Assembly: GCA_025656675.1 (NCBI GenBank)
Contig: JAHXHN010000003.1
Span: 682,001 to 746,000 of the forward strand
Direction: 5' to 3'
Source of the DNA: Candidatus Thiodiazotropha sp. (ex Codakia rugifera)
GTDB lineage: Bacteria; Pseudomonadota; Gammaproteobacteria; Chromatiales; Chromatiaceae
Length of the DNA stretch: 64,000 nt
Shown one piece after another: positions 37,484 through 46,101 of the stretch. How positions within the stretch are numbered: the stretch's first letter is position 1; every line of letters starts with the position of its first letter. The notes below the pieces were generated by a model, which was not told where the DNA came from, made no database searches, and was given only the letters and a program-made list of their open reading frames with translations. The position numbers and the translations under genes are program-made.

Positions 37484-38098
37484 ATGTCACGATCAACACC
37501 ACTACCTGTTATTCAAAAGGCACTGGGTGCTCGTTTTGATCATCTTGGATCAATTGTCAAACGCCATTACAACCTGGTACCAGGCACATCATCTACGGTT
37601 AAGATCAATGGCACCATGAGTGAGGTCTATCACTCAAAAATCGCCAAGCTGTTTCTTTTACCAGGACGATTGTTCGGTGCATTGGTCCACTATAAGGGAA
37701 AAAACATTCCAACAGAAGTGAGAAACTGGACAACGTATGATGATAGTAAGGCCATGTTCTGGTATCGAACCCTTCACTTTCCAGGCAAGTCACCAATAAT
37801 TTTTCATTCACGCATGGAACATATCAACAACAATGAAATTATCGAATATGTGAATTACGGTATGGGTATTCGAATGTTGATATCCGAGCATGATGCAATA
37901 CTCAAATTCATCGGTATTGGATATTTGTGGAAAATCGGGTCGATCACCCTTTCCATTCCCAACTGGATGATGCTTGGCGATGCAGTCATCACTGAAAAAG
38001 CAATTTCTGAAAAGATGTTCACGATGGATTTCAAAATAACCCACCCACTGTTCGGCAGGACATTTTCCTATCATGGCGATTTCTCCATCGTTGAGTAA
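37484..38098 (+). CDS. DUF4166 protein
   Basis: A 204-aa protein recognised as DUF4166 by its PLPVIQKALGARFDHLGSIVKRHY opening, the MSEVYHSKIAKLFLLPGRLFGALVHYKGKNIPTEVRNWT block and the MDFKITHPLFGRTFSYHGDF C-terminus. The domain is beta-rich and found either alone or fused to saccharopine dehydrogenase-like reductases, which suits the adjacent SDR gene. AGAGGGA precedes the ATG. It is the last gene of the GbsR-led operon and convergent with the cNMP/acyltransferase gene. No enzyme activity can be assigned. Confidence 0.85.
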   Translation: MSRSTPLPVIQKALGARFDHLGSIVKRHYNLVPGTSSTVKINGTMSEVYHSKIAKLFLLPGRLFGALVHYKGKNIPTEVRNWTTYDDSKAMFWYRTLHFPGKSPIIFHSRMEHINNNEIIEYVNYGMGIRMLISEHDAILKFIGIGYLWKIGSITLSIPNWMMLGDAVITEKAISEKMFTMDFKITHPLFGRTFSYHGDFSIVE

Positions 38099-38151
38099 AG
38101 CTAGAACATGTTGGCAGGCAGGTACAAACGGTATTTATGCATCAACTGAGG

Positions 38152-40158
38152 TCAATGTGTGGCAGTTTCCGCAAGTTCAATGGCTTGTCTCACATACCCT
38201 TTGTACCAATGATTGAGTCGATTGATAAAAGCATATAGTGCTGTTGGATCTTCTCTGTCCTTGACATGATCAGAGACTCTGAAGGATGGAAACACAATAG
38301 CAGCAGTGGTGGTACGTGTGAGACGTTTGTCAAAATTGGCCACAGCGACAGGTACGATCAGCGGCTCCGGATCGGCTTCCAATGCAAGCCGGAATGCCCC
38401 GGATTTAAACGGCCCTGGCGACTCCTCCGTATAGTAACATCGCCCTTCCGGACAGATGATTATATTTTCACCCTGCTTTAAGCGTGCATGAGCCTGATCC
38501 ATAAAACGTCGATTCCGCGCCTCTCTGGTCAGGTGGAGGTCACGATCCTCATCGTCAACATCACCAGGATAGACATAGAGGTATTTAAGGCGATCAAAAT
38601 ATTGCTGAAATCCATACCAATCAAGTTCGGGTTTTCGTATAACTCTGATCGGTGCCTCACCATACTTTGGATAGATCAGCATACTGGATACAAAATGAGT
38701 ATCCAGGGTAAGACGGAAATCATTTGGCAACAGGTTATCCGTATGATTTTCCAAATGATTCATGATGAATATCTGTCCCGGACAATCAGGCAGATACTCC
38801 TCCCCCGCAACGCGGAACTCAGTCTGACTGAACAGCGCCTGGAACTCCTCCATGCAGTGACTTCGGACCTGTTGAGGTAACTGCACCGCCGGCGCATTGG
38901 CAACGCTTTCATAGATGCGTTGCAAGCCTTGATAGAAATGGAGTTCTGCATGAACCTTTTGCAGAATTTCCAGGGCCAGTCCAGCCAGGTTTCGCTCATT
39001 TTCATCTTCTCCATGATTGCGGAGCAACTCCAAGGTGCCAAAGGCATCCGAGAGAGTTAATCGGTTTTCCAGGAGATAGGGGATTTTATGCATGGGTGAT
39101 GTCACATGCAGGGTATCTGCATTCTGCTCCAGCAAGGCCGAAACCGCGAGGGTCTCTTTTTGATAACGCTTAGCAATCAGCTGGGTTCTCGCCATGCGTA
39201 AACGGTTGCCTATCAGCCAGATTACCCGCTCCATCAGCTGCATGGCGAATCGTGGGTCCTGCTGACACAATTCGTCGAGTTCATCTGCTGTAAATACCCA
39301 GGCACATACCGAAGTATTTGCCATCGCACATACCTGATATTGATAGGGTTTCACCAAAGCGGACCAACCAAATGCCTGTCCAATATTTTCCAGGCTGTTA
39401 AGAAAAAAACAGACCTTCCCGTCACTTCCGCAATACCAGAGTTCAACCCGCCCACTGACAAGCAGGTAGAACTCCTTGGCCTGCTGGTCCTGCTGAAACA
39501 GCAGGGTTCCCCCTTCTATCCTTATCATGCGACCCAAACCCAGCATTGATCGTAGATAAATATCGGGCATCGCTTCGAAAAAGGTTGTATGGCGTAAAAA
39601 CCTGAATGTTGATTCCTGGTCACTACCAAGGGTTTCCCTATCGAAGTGCATGGCTGATGATGAAGTCATTTTTGCGCTGCTCGTTTCCACCAAAGCACGG
39701 CCTTCAGCACCACTGGCGGTAAGAAGTCGATCTCTGTTATTCACAAGGCGATGAGCCAATACTTCGGCAACTCGTCGCAATAAGGTATGCGCCACTTGCG
39801 GTGATTGCTCGAATAGCACTGTAAATAGTGTGCGAGGTATGCGTAAAAAACGGCAATCCTGCTCGCACCGAACAGTCACTGTATGGCGATAGGGAGCACG
39901 GAACACCGACCAGCCGATCAAGGCACCTGTCTCATTATCTGTGCCCACCAGGAGATCGTCCAGTCCTGCAACATGGATTAAAAACTGTACCTTCCCGGTT
40001 AAAAGAAAAAAAAGTGCAATGGCTCGATCGTGTTGATGCAACAAAACCTCACCTTGTTCGGCATGCCGTACTTCTGATCCCTTTGCCAGGTAAGCGATAA
40101 CCTCCTCGTCGATATCCTGAAAAAATTCAAGTGCCGACAGCTCGGAAATTTCAGCCAT
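38152..40158 (-). CDS. Two cNMP-binding domains fused to a PlsC-like acyltransferase
   Basis: A 668-aa cytoplasmic protein. The first Crp-like sensor domain spans about 5-150 (GEVLLHQHDRAIALFFLLTGKVQF), the second about 190-330 (GGTLLFQQDQQAKEFYLLVSGRVELW). After a helical linker, a glycerolipid acyltransferase-like domain (about 440-650) has FIMNHLENHTDN in place of NHX4D (one residue longer), a conserved RVIRKPELD, ICPEGRCYYTEESPGPFKSGAF and IVPVAVANF. This suggests lipid acylation controlled by cyclic nucleotides, or a lost catalytic function. ATG at 40158 is preferred over 40173 because of an upstream GGA. No membrane segment is seen. Confidence 0.85.
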   Translation of the reverse strand: MAEISELSALEFFQDIDEEVIAYLAKGSEVRHAEQGEVLLHQHDRAIALFFLLTGKVQFLIHVAGLDDLLVGTDNETGALIGWSVFRAPYRHTVTVRCEQDCRFLRIPRTLFTVLFEQSPQVAHTLLRRVAEVLAHRLVNNRDRLLTASGAEGRALVETSSAKMTSSSAMHFDRETLGSDQESTFRFLRHTTFFEAMPDIYLRSMLGLGRMIRIEGGTLLFQQDQQAKEFYLLVSGRVELWYCGSDGKVCFFLNSLENIGQAFGWSALVKPYQYQVCAMANTSVCAWVFTADELDELCQQDPRFAMQLMERVIWLIGNRLRMARTQLIAKRYQKETLAVSALLEQNADTLHVTSPMHKIPYLLENRLTLSDAFGTLELLRNHGEDENERNLAGLALEILQKVHAELHFYQGLQRIYESVANAPAVQLPQQVRSHCMEEFQALFSQTEFRVAGEEYLPDCPGQIFIMNHLENHTDNLLPNDFRLTLDTHFVSSMLIYPKYGEAPIRVIRKPELDWYGFQQYFDRLKYLYVYPGDVDDEDRDLHLTREARNRRFMDQAHARLKQGENIIICPEGRCYYTEESPGPFKSGAFRLALEADPEPLIVPVAVANFDKRLTRTTTAAIVFPSFRVSDHVKDREDPTALYAFINRLNHWYKGYVRQAIELAETATH

Positions 40159-40271
40159 AATAGTAATCCGCATTTTTATTCAAACACTGATCTCTGTGAC
40201 TGCGGCAAAATCTTGCATTGTGGCAATCCCGTTATAGAGTCAGTGTGCTTCCAACCAGAGCATAAGATGGT

Positions 40272-41285
40272 TTGGTCGGATTCACCCCTGAGATGAATGT
40301 TTCATCACCCCCCTTACTTATCTATAGTAGATACATGCGCCGTCTATTCAAACCACAACACACCAAACCAAAGGATTTTGATCTTTTCTGGCAAGAAACC
40401 CTGACGGAACTGGACCATGTCGATCCAGACCCTGTTTCAACTGAAAAGCAATATGCTGAGATTTACCCTGGCCTCGTATCGGAGCAGATTCATTTTCGCT
40501 CATTGGGTGGCGTTCGGGTAACGGGTCTGCTAACTCGCTGGGAAGACGATATTGCACGACCACTAGTGGTCCACAGCCATGGTTATGGCTGTCGTTGTGA
40601 ACCACGCTGGTCCTGGGCAAAGGCCGGCTCCAATTGCTTTGGAGTGGATATTCGCGGCTTCGGTCGATCTCATGATGCCCTCATTGAACCATCCCATTGG
40701 GGCTGGGTATTGACCGGGATTCAATCACCGGAAACCTCGGTCATCAGGGGAGCCGTGTGCGACTACATTCAAGGCGCAAAGGTTGCAGAACAAATACTAT
40801 CCGGTCACACCAGCCACCGCACCTTTCAAGGTGTCAGCTTTGCAGGTGCATTAGCCCTGAAATCAGCCTCTGTACTCGACTCACCTGATCTTCTGGCTGT
40901 AGGTGTACCTACATTCGGCTGGACTGAAGGGCGCTATATCTTTGTTAAATCAGGATCTGGCGCCCAAATTAACCATTACCTCGCCTTCCACCCGGAAAGG
41001 TTGGATGATGTGATGCTGGTGATGCGCTACTTTGATCCTGTTAATTTTGCCGATGCTGTTCACTGTCCATCGGTGGTAGGGGTTGGATTGAAAGATGATG
41101 TGGTGCCCGCTAAGACCGTCTACGCTATAGCCAATCATCTTGCCGGCCCAAGTGAGATCATGGAATTTCCAGTCAGTCATACCGACTTACCTGAAGAACA
41201 ACTCTGGGAAAGATTTGAACACTATTGGTTAACCCTTACCCTGGAAGGGATAGATAGGGGATTTGGAAATCGGCAACTGACCTGA
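40272..41285 (+). CDS. Acetyl xylan esterase-like (CE7/AXE1) alpha/beta hydrolase
   Basis: A 337-residue alpha/beta hydrolase. The nucleophile elbow is GVSFAG (near 193-198), the acid is in VGVGLKDDVVPAKT and the base in PVSHTDLPEE. KPKDFDLFWQETLTEL and HSHGYG (oxyanion region) follow the AXE1 family pattern. Such enzymes deacetylate oligosaccharides or cephalosporins; the natural substrate is unknown. The start is uncertain: ATG at 40293 or 40335 would give shorter products, and none has a strong ribosome-binding site. No signal peptide, so cytoplasmic. Confidence 0.83.
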   Translation: MVGFTPEMNVSSPPLLIYSRYMRRLFKPQHTKPKDFDLFWQETLTELDHVDPDPVSTEKQYAEIYPGLVSEQIHFRSLGGVRVTGLLTRWEDDIARPLVVHSHGYGCRCEPRWSWAKAGSNCFGVDIRGFGRSHDALIEPSHWGWVLTGIQSPETSVIRGAVCDYIQGAKVAEQILSGHTSHRTFQGVSFAGALALKSASVLDSPDLLAVGVPTFGWTEGRYIFVKSGSGAQINHYLAFHPERLDDVMLVMRYFDPVNFADAVHCPSVVGVGLKDDVVPAKTVYAIANHLAGPSEIMEFPVSHTDLPEEQLWERFEHYWLTLTLEGIDRGFGNRQLT

Positions 41286-41307
41286 ATAGGTGTAAAAAAA
41301 CTGGCAA

Positions 41308-41595
41308 TTATAATCCCCGGCTTTCTTGAACTGACTTCCTATACGCATTCCAGGCATAGAAGGAAATCGCCGGTAAGAATAAGATCTCCAGGGGAAACAA
41401 GAGTAACAGATCCACCCTGATATTGCACTCGCCTGTACAGGTCTCCAATACCCAAACCTCATACACAATAGGTAATAACCACATAGCTGCGCTAATAACT
41501 TCTATGATCAGCTTAGACCGGATAAAAAGTGCGAAAAAGAAGACGCTTAGGGCTGCCCCTATAAGAATGAATAGATAGTAGGCAAGTATCAGCAT
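41308..41595 (-). CDS. Small membrane protein, unknown function
   Basis: A 95-residue, strongly hydrophobic protein with three helices (about 1-22, 28-50 and 62-83) and a short loop carrying two cysteines (ETCTGEC). No known family recognised. It lies 42 bp downstream of the thioredoxin-NHL lipoprotein gene on the same strand and may be its partner. The CxxxC pair in the loop is compatible with disulfide chemistry, but this is only a suggestion. Confidence 0.6.
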   Translation of the reverse strand: MLILAYYLFILIGAALSVFFFALFIRSKLIIEVISAAMWLLPIVYEVWVLETCTGECNIRVDLLLLFPLEILFLPAISFYAWNAYRKSVQESRGL

Positions 41596-41637
41596 CTTTT
41601 ATAACTGCTGCTCAAAGAGCCTGATTTAACACACAAG

Positions 41638-43251
41638 TTATTTAGCTTCAGCCAGATCGCTTTCAACAAGCTGCCACAAATCCGTCTCACCACTACCCAG
41701 GTCATACCTAACAATGCGATGGTTGTTGGTATCTGCAATCAGAAGTTTATCACCAAGCAAGGTCAATCCGCCTGGTTCGTTCAATTGAAACTGCCCATCT
41801 CCTATACTGCTCACCCCAGGCTTTCCATCACCAACAACCGTCTCAATAACACCCTTCTTCAAATTAATCGATTTCACTTTGTGATTATAGGTATCTGCAA
41901 TGAGTAATTCGTTACTGTTATAGGTTGTAATGCCAAGCACATGTTGTAGTTTTGCCTTGGCCAGCGTTCCATCCCGGTCGCCAAAATCAAATAATCCGGT
42001 TCCGATCAGGGTCTCAACTCTTTTCTCTTTAAGGTGAATTCGACGCACAGCAGAATCTTCTGAGTCAGCTACATAGAGCCAGGCTCCATCCAAGCTTAAA
42101 CCGCTGGGTTGACTGAATGTAGCAGTTCTGACAGCTCCATCGTCAATACCCTCACGTCCCGAACCTGCAAAAGGTCCAATTTTCCGTGTGCTTAGGTTAT
42201 ATCGCCAGATCTGGTGGCTTCCCGCCATTGCGATGTAGAGCTGATCCTCATCCAATGCAAGGGCCCAGGGAGAGGCAAGTCCTACTGAAAGTGGGTCGAA
42301 TTTGCCTCTACGTTTACGTTCCAGAGAGCCATCACCTGCTACTGTCTGCACATCGCACGACTCGAGATCAATATATCGAATCAGGTGATTTCCAGTATCA
42401 GCGACGTAGATCCCGTGATCATCGAACACAATCCCTTGCGGCATGTTAAACCGAGCTGTGGCACAGCTACCATCTTGTGTACCAAGTTCTTTGTCACCAA
42501 TAATCCTTTCAATGACACCCTGATGATCTGCCACGATGATACGGTTATGCAGCGTATCGCTGATAGCCACATACTCCCTGGAGGCGGCTATCTTTCCTGG
42601 TGCGGCCAATAGGGATGATGCAATACGATCTCGTTCTAGTTTTTGGGGGATTGGAGTCGGATCTAAAATTGCATGATGCTCTTCTAAAAGCTCACTGATC
42701 GTTTGATCAAAAAGATCATACTTACCTTCCCCAGTTACACGTCCAAGAACGTCTCCTGCCGGGTCAATAATCACCCGTGTTGGCCAGGCACGCATGCCAT
42801 AAGAGCGGGCAAGTGTGGAATTGACATCATTTACCACCGGATGTTCGATACCGTACCGCACAATAATATTGCGCAGGGTCTCCAAATTTTTCTCATTATC
42901 GAATTTTGGCGTATGCACACCTATCACTAATAATTGATCACCATGCTTCTTTTCCAGTTTTTTCAGGTCGGCGAGTACATGGACACAGTTGATACAACCA
43001 TAAGTCCAGAAATCCAGGACCACCACTTTTCCAAACAGGTCATCGAACGTTAATGGCTTCTCAACATTCAGCCAGGGTAAACCTGGTGCGAACTCAATGT
43101 CTGACAACGAAGATTTTTTCTGTCTCTCTGTCTGTTTTGAGTCCAACTGAGGCGATTCTGCAGAGCAGCTGGCAAGAAAAAATATCAGGAAAAACGCAAG
43201 TAACCCTGCTTTGATCGAATCATAGGTATAAGGAAGCGTATTACAGAGCAT
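41638..43251 (-). CDS. Thioredoxin-like plus NHL-repeat lipoprotein (NHLRC2-like)
   Basis: A 537-residue exported protein. A hydrophobic segment ends in FLASCSA (about 25-30), a lipoprotein signal. The TlpA/thioredoxin-like domain (about 48-190) has the redox site TYGCINCVHV (CxxC) and WPTRVIIDP with cis-proline. A C-terminal beta-propeller of NHL repeats (about 215-520) is visible as repeated PQGIVFD, PWALALD, PSGLSLDG, GITTYN and PGGLTLLG with Asp-rich loops (ADTGNHLIR, ADTYNHKVK, ADTNNHRIV). This matches the thioredoxin-NHL family NHLRC2. Its role in bacteria is unknown; the CxxC suggests redox function in the envelope. It is downstream of the ferredoxin and cytochrome cluster on the same strand. 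Confidence 0.85.
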   Translation of the reverse strand: MLCNTLPYTYDSIKAGLLAFFLIFFLASCSAESPQLDSKQTERQKKSSLSDIEFAPGLPWLNVEKPLTFDDLFGKVVVLDFWTYGCINCVHVLADLKKLEKKHGDQLLVIGVHTPKFDNEKNLETLRNIIVRYGIEHPVVNDVNSTLARSYGMRAWPTRVIIDPAGDVLGRVTGEGKYDLFDQTISELLEEHHAILDPTPIPQKLERDRIASSLLAAPGKIAASREYVAISDTLHNRIIVADHQGVIERIIGDKELGTQDGSCATARFNMPQGIVFDDHGIYVADTGNHLIRYIDLESCDVQTVAGDGSLERKRRGKFDPLSVGLASPWALALDEDQLYIAMAGSHQIWRYNLSTRKIGPFAGSGREGIDDGAVRTATFSQPSGLSLDGAWLYVADSEDSAVRRIHLKEKRVETLIGTGLFDFGDRDGTLAKAKLQHVLGITTYNSNELLIADTYNHKVKSINLKKGVIETVVGDGKPGVSSIGDGQFQLNEPGGLTLLGDKLLIADTNNHRIVRYDLGSGETDLWQLVESDLAEAK

Positions 43252-43491
43252 TGTAGACAGTCACCTAAATCCAAGTATTAACAATACTAGACCATGGATT
43301 TTCAGCTTTGTCTCCATCTGAATCATGGATGTTATGAAATTGTGACATTTCTCTCTTTCACCCATTGAATACAGGCCAGGAGTACATTGAATTGTAAGTA
43401 TTCGCAGGAATACAGATCAATTGAAGATAGACCTAAGTCACTATAAACATTTGTTAATTGGTGTTTATTTATGGACTATAAAGGAGAAATC

Positions 43492-43518
43492 ATGCGGTAC
43501 CAGTTTGTCGCTAATTGA
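43492..43518 (+). other. Eight-codon open frame with a strong ribosome-binding site
   Basis: AAAGGAG five bases upstream of ATG, then MRYQFVAN and a TGA that overlaps the 3' end of the minus-strand ferredoxin gene. The signal is better than that of many real genes here, but the frame is tiny. It could be the beginning of a deleted gene or a leader peptide; no downstream plus-strand gene exists to control. Confidence 0.3.
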
Positions 43519-44590
43519 ATACTTGATATAGTTTTTCATGGTGATTACGTTGCGAACAGATCTGACACAGATTTCCTATATGTCCTGATTGCACTGAAGG
43601 CAGGTGGAATTGAACGCCGCAACTGTGGCAGTTGTTTTTTTCCAGCATGACCACCTGCTGCTCAACCTCTTTCCATTTGTGAAGCGTAACAGCTTGTTGA
43701 TCACAGATATCGGCACATACACCACAACCTGTGCATAGTTCCGGATACAATTGGTAAATCGCCTTATCTTCGGATTCAACCAGTTGGATTGCCTGGTGAG
43801 GACAAGCTCGTGTACAGGCATCGCAACCATTGCAAACACGACTATCGATGATTGGAAGATTGGGCCAAGCCTGGGAATCTGTTGATTTTGGCAGCAGTTG
43901 GCCTGGAGGTACAAAAGCGTTCTTACCATCGGCAGGGGGTTCAAGAAGTTCCAGCCCATGTTGTAAACTACTGTTAAGAATGCCCCTTAAAAATCCTCTG
44001 CGACTGAGCTGCGGTCCAGCGGCATATTCGCTGATTGACAGTGTTATCTTTTGCCATTCGAGTAGTGATCGACGACTGAATCTTATTCTTCTGTTTCCAC
44101 GCTTCTTGAGGATGCGATTCAAAAGGTTGAGCCTGTCAAATAAATGGGGTCCCTGACCGCGTTCACAAACACTACAATTCCCTGCAGTAACAACCCAATT
44201 CATAATACCCTGTTGATACAAGCCCAATATTTCCTGTAATCCTATAGCATGCAGGCAATGTATAACCCCATCTTTTACTGAACTGTGTGCATATTCACAG
44301 GCACATAGCGCTAAACTCGAACCCTGCCAGTGGCCAATCATCATCTGCTGCTGAATGGTGATCGCACCTTCCGGACACACAGGTGCACATAAACCACAGC
44401 CATCACAGGCTGCTGTATCAAGATGAAGTGCTTCATCATCAAGTGCCCACGCTCCTTGCGGACAAACCTCAACACATGACTGGCAGTTTGCCACTTCGAT
44501 AATCGAGTGAACGCATCGATTGCTGATAATGCTTGGCAGTTTTTCCTCCTGCCGAGCATGCTCAACCAATTCGTGTAATTTAGGCATCAT
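43511..44590 (-). CDS. Multi-cluster 4Fe-4S ferredoxin-type protein
   Basis: A 359-aa electron-transfer protein with two ferredoxin pairs. N-terminal motifs: CQSCVEVCPQGA and CDGCGLCAPVCPEGA. After a middle region (about 90-230) with a CSVCERG motif and an SRRGFLRG segment, C-terminal motifs: CNGCDACTRACPHQA and CTGCGVCADICDQQA, then CHSCG and CQICSQ at the end. The internal SRRGFLRG looks like a twin-arginine motif but lies mid-protein, so it is not a signal here. Likely delivers electrons to or from the cytochrome/molybdoenzyme cluster encoded just upstream on the same strand. The partner is unknown. Confidence 0.85.
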   Translation of the reverse strand: MMPKLHELVEHARQEEKLPSIISNRCVHSIIEVANCQSCVEVCPQGAWALDDEALHLDTAACDGCGLCAPVCPEGAITIQQQMMIGHWQGSSLALCACEYAHSSVKDGVIHCLHAIGLQEILGLYQQGIMNWVVTAGNCSVCERGQGPHLFDRLNLLNRILKKRGNRRIRFSRRSLLEWQKITLSISEYAAGPQLSRRGFLRGILNSSLQHGLELLEPPADGKNAFVPPGQLLPKSTDSQAWPNLPIIDSRVCNGCDACTRACPHQAIQLVESEDKAIYQLYPELCTGCGVCADICDQQAVTLHKWKEVEQQVVMLEKNNCHSCGVQFHLPSVQSGHIGNLCQICSQRNHHEKLYQVFN

Positions 44591-44782
44591 CTTTATATCT
44601 TGGAAGTCAGCCTCATATCACCTGAATTATACCAGTCATTGAGTGAACAACGCGTAACAGTTGATCTGTAGAGCAAATACCGCATGTCCAATATCAAAAT
44701 TGTACTGATTTACGCTGTGTCTATCACTTTACGGAGCAAACAGTTACGCGAAGTATATGAAAATATCTGCCGAAACAGGCCG

Positions 44783-45166
44783 TTATTTTTTCATTGTACG
44801 TATATAGGCTACAAGTGCCTCGATTTCACCATCAGGAATATCTGCACGTCCTGGCATGGTTGCAGCACCACCGTACTTCGCAGAACCATTCTTGATGATA
44901 TTCACCAGGTCTGCATCTGTCCCCGTTTGGCCATCACCATCTGTATCATACTTAAACACACCGTCTGTAAAACTGCGTGGTTTAGGATCCATAGCCATCG
45001 CAGCGGGACCATCACCCATACCGGCCGGGCCATGACAGCTACCACAAGCGCCTTTGCCGTCATATATCGCTTTTCCTGCAGCCGCATCCGCCACAGCGTT
45101 TGGTGAAAGGGAGACAAGCAGCAACCCTCCGCACAGGGCAGCTAATTTATCCGTTTTTCTATACAT
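44783..45166 (-). CDS. Monoheme cytochrome c, periplasmic
   Basis: A 127-residue class I cytochrome c. Signal peptide MYRKTDKLAALCGGLLLVSLSPNAVA, heme site GACGSCHGPAG (CGSCH), then KYGGAATMPGRADIPDGEIEALVAYIRTMKK with the Met ligand in ATMPG. A 23-codon longer frame exists but would bury the signal peptide. It lies 161 bp from torD and 192 bp before the ferredoxin gene on the same strand, in the molybdoenzyme cluster, and is the likely soluble electron carrier. Confidence 0.9.
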   Translation of the reverse strand: MYRKTDKLAALCGGLLLVSLSPNAVADAAAGKAIYDGKGACGSCHGPAGMGDGPAAMAMDPKPRSFTDGVFKYDTDGDGQTGTDADLVNIIKNGSAKYGGAATMPGRADIPDGEIEALVAYIRTMKK

Positions 45167-45327
45167 ATCGATAAACTCCTCTGTCAACATTATAATCGCA
45201 ATAGATACTATGTTCAGTGTGATATCTCCAGCCAATACTCACAGCATAATAAACAGCGCTACCAATCAAAAAACCGGAGATAGGGATGCATTTGTTCTGG
45301 AAAACAGCTGCTTTCGGCTCAGCTTTA

Positions 45328-46101
45328 CTACACAGCCGGACCCATCCCAGGCATGAAACTGACGGGCACTTCTTCCATTTGCTTCCTTGGCTTCATTCTC
45401 TCTTCTATCTCTTCCTCACTGGGTCTTGGCTGGTCAAGAATGGTCACCATAAGGTCTCTCAACTCGTCGCAATAGGCGTCTGTTAAAAGCGCAATACCGG
45501 CAAAGTAAGGTGTTGCACAACGACTGGAAACGCGTTGCGCAAAGATGCCAAGCCAACGTAATAGATGTTCATCCATAAACCGGGCAGCCTCTTCAAGATC
45601 AGACTCACTTTCAGCAACAGCAAATAGATGAGAGAGAAACTGTAGCTGTAAAACCAGGTGGTCATCGGGCCTTACACGCCAGTTTTCAGCCATCAATCCA
45701 TATTGCTCATACCAGGCTCTCACCTGAAACATACTGTCTTGACACGCCAAGCTCTCTTCATCGATCCAAACAGACTCTTCAGGGGAAGACTGAATACTGT
45801 AATTCAGATAGATATCGGCATAGTCTGCAGCGAGCTCGTCAATGACTGTCTCATCAATACTCTCCGGGAGCGCCGCAAGTGAACGTCTCATCAGGTCTAA
45901 GGCCTGTAAGCCACTACTCCCAAGCAGCTTCAAGCCCAGGCCGTTAGGAAAATCACCCTCACGTAAGGCTTGTAACAGGATTCCATCAGGCTCCTTATCA
46001 TGCAGAAGCACCAACATTTCCATATCGTCCGCAACGGCCTGGTAAAATGCCTTGAGTACTTTAATGGGTCCCTTTCCCTGATTTTTTGCCTGTTTTCCCA
46101 T
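45328..46101 (-). CDS. TorD/DmsD-family molybdoenzyme maturation chaperone
   Basis: A 257-residue cytoplasmic chaperone of the TorD family, all-helical, recognised by ADYADIYLN (near 88-96), SVWIDEESLACQDSMFQVRAWYEQYGL and PDDHLVLQLQFLSHLF. Such proteins bind the Tat leader of the catalytic subunit and assist cofactor insertion. The ATG overlaps the ferredoxin subunit stop at 46101, so it is translationally coupled. A Met/Pro-rich C-terminal tail (KPRKQMEEVPVSFMPGMGPAV) is unusual for the family. Confidence 0.9.
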   Translation of the reverse strand: MGKQAKNQGKGPIKVLKAFYQAVADDMEMLVLLHDKEPDGILLQALREGDFPNGLGLKLLGSSGLQALDLMRRSLAALPESIDETVIDELAADYADIYLNYSIQSSPEESVWIDEESLACQDSMFQVRAWYEQYGLMAENWRVRPDDHLVLQLQFLSHLFAVAESESDLEEAARFMDEHLLRWLGIFAQRVSSRCATPYFAGIALLTDAYCDELRDLMVTILDQPRPSEEEIEERMKPRKQMEEVPVSFMPGMGPAV

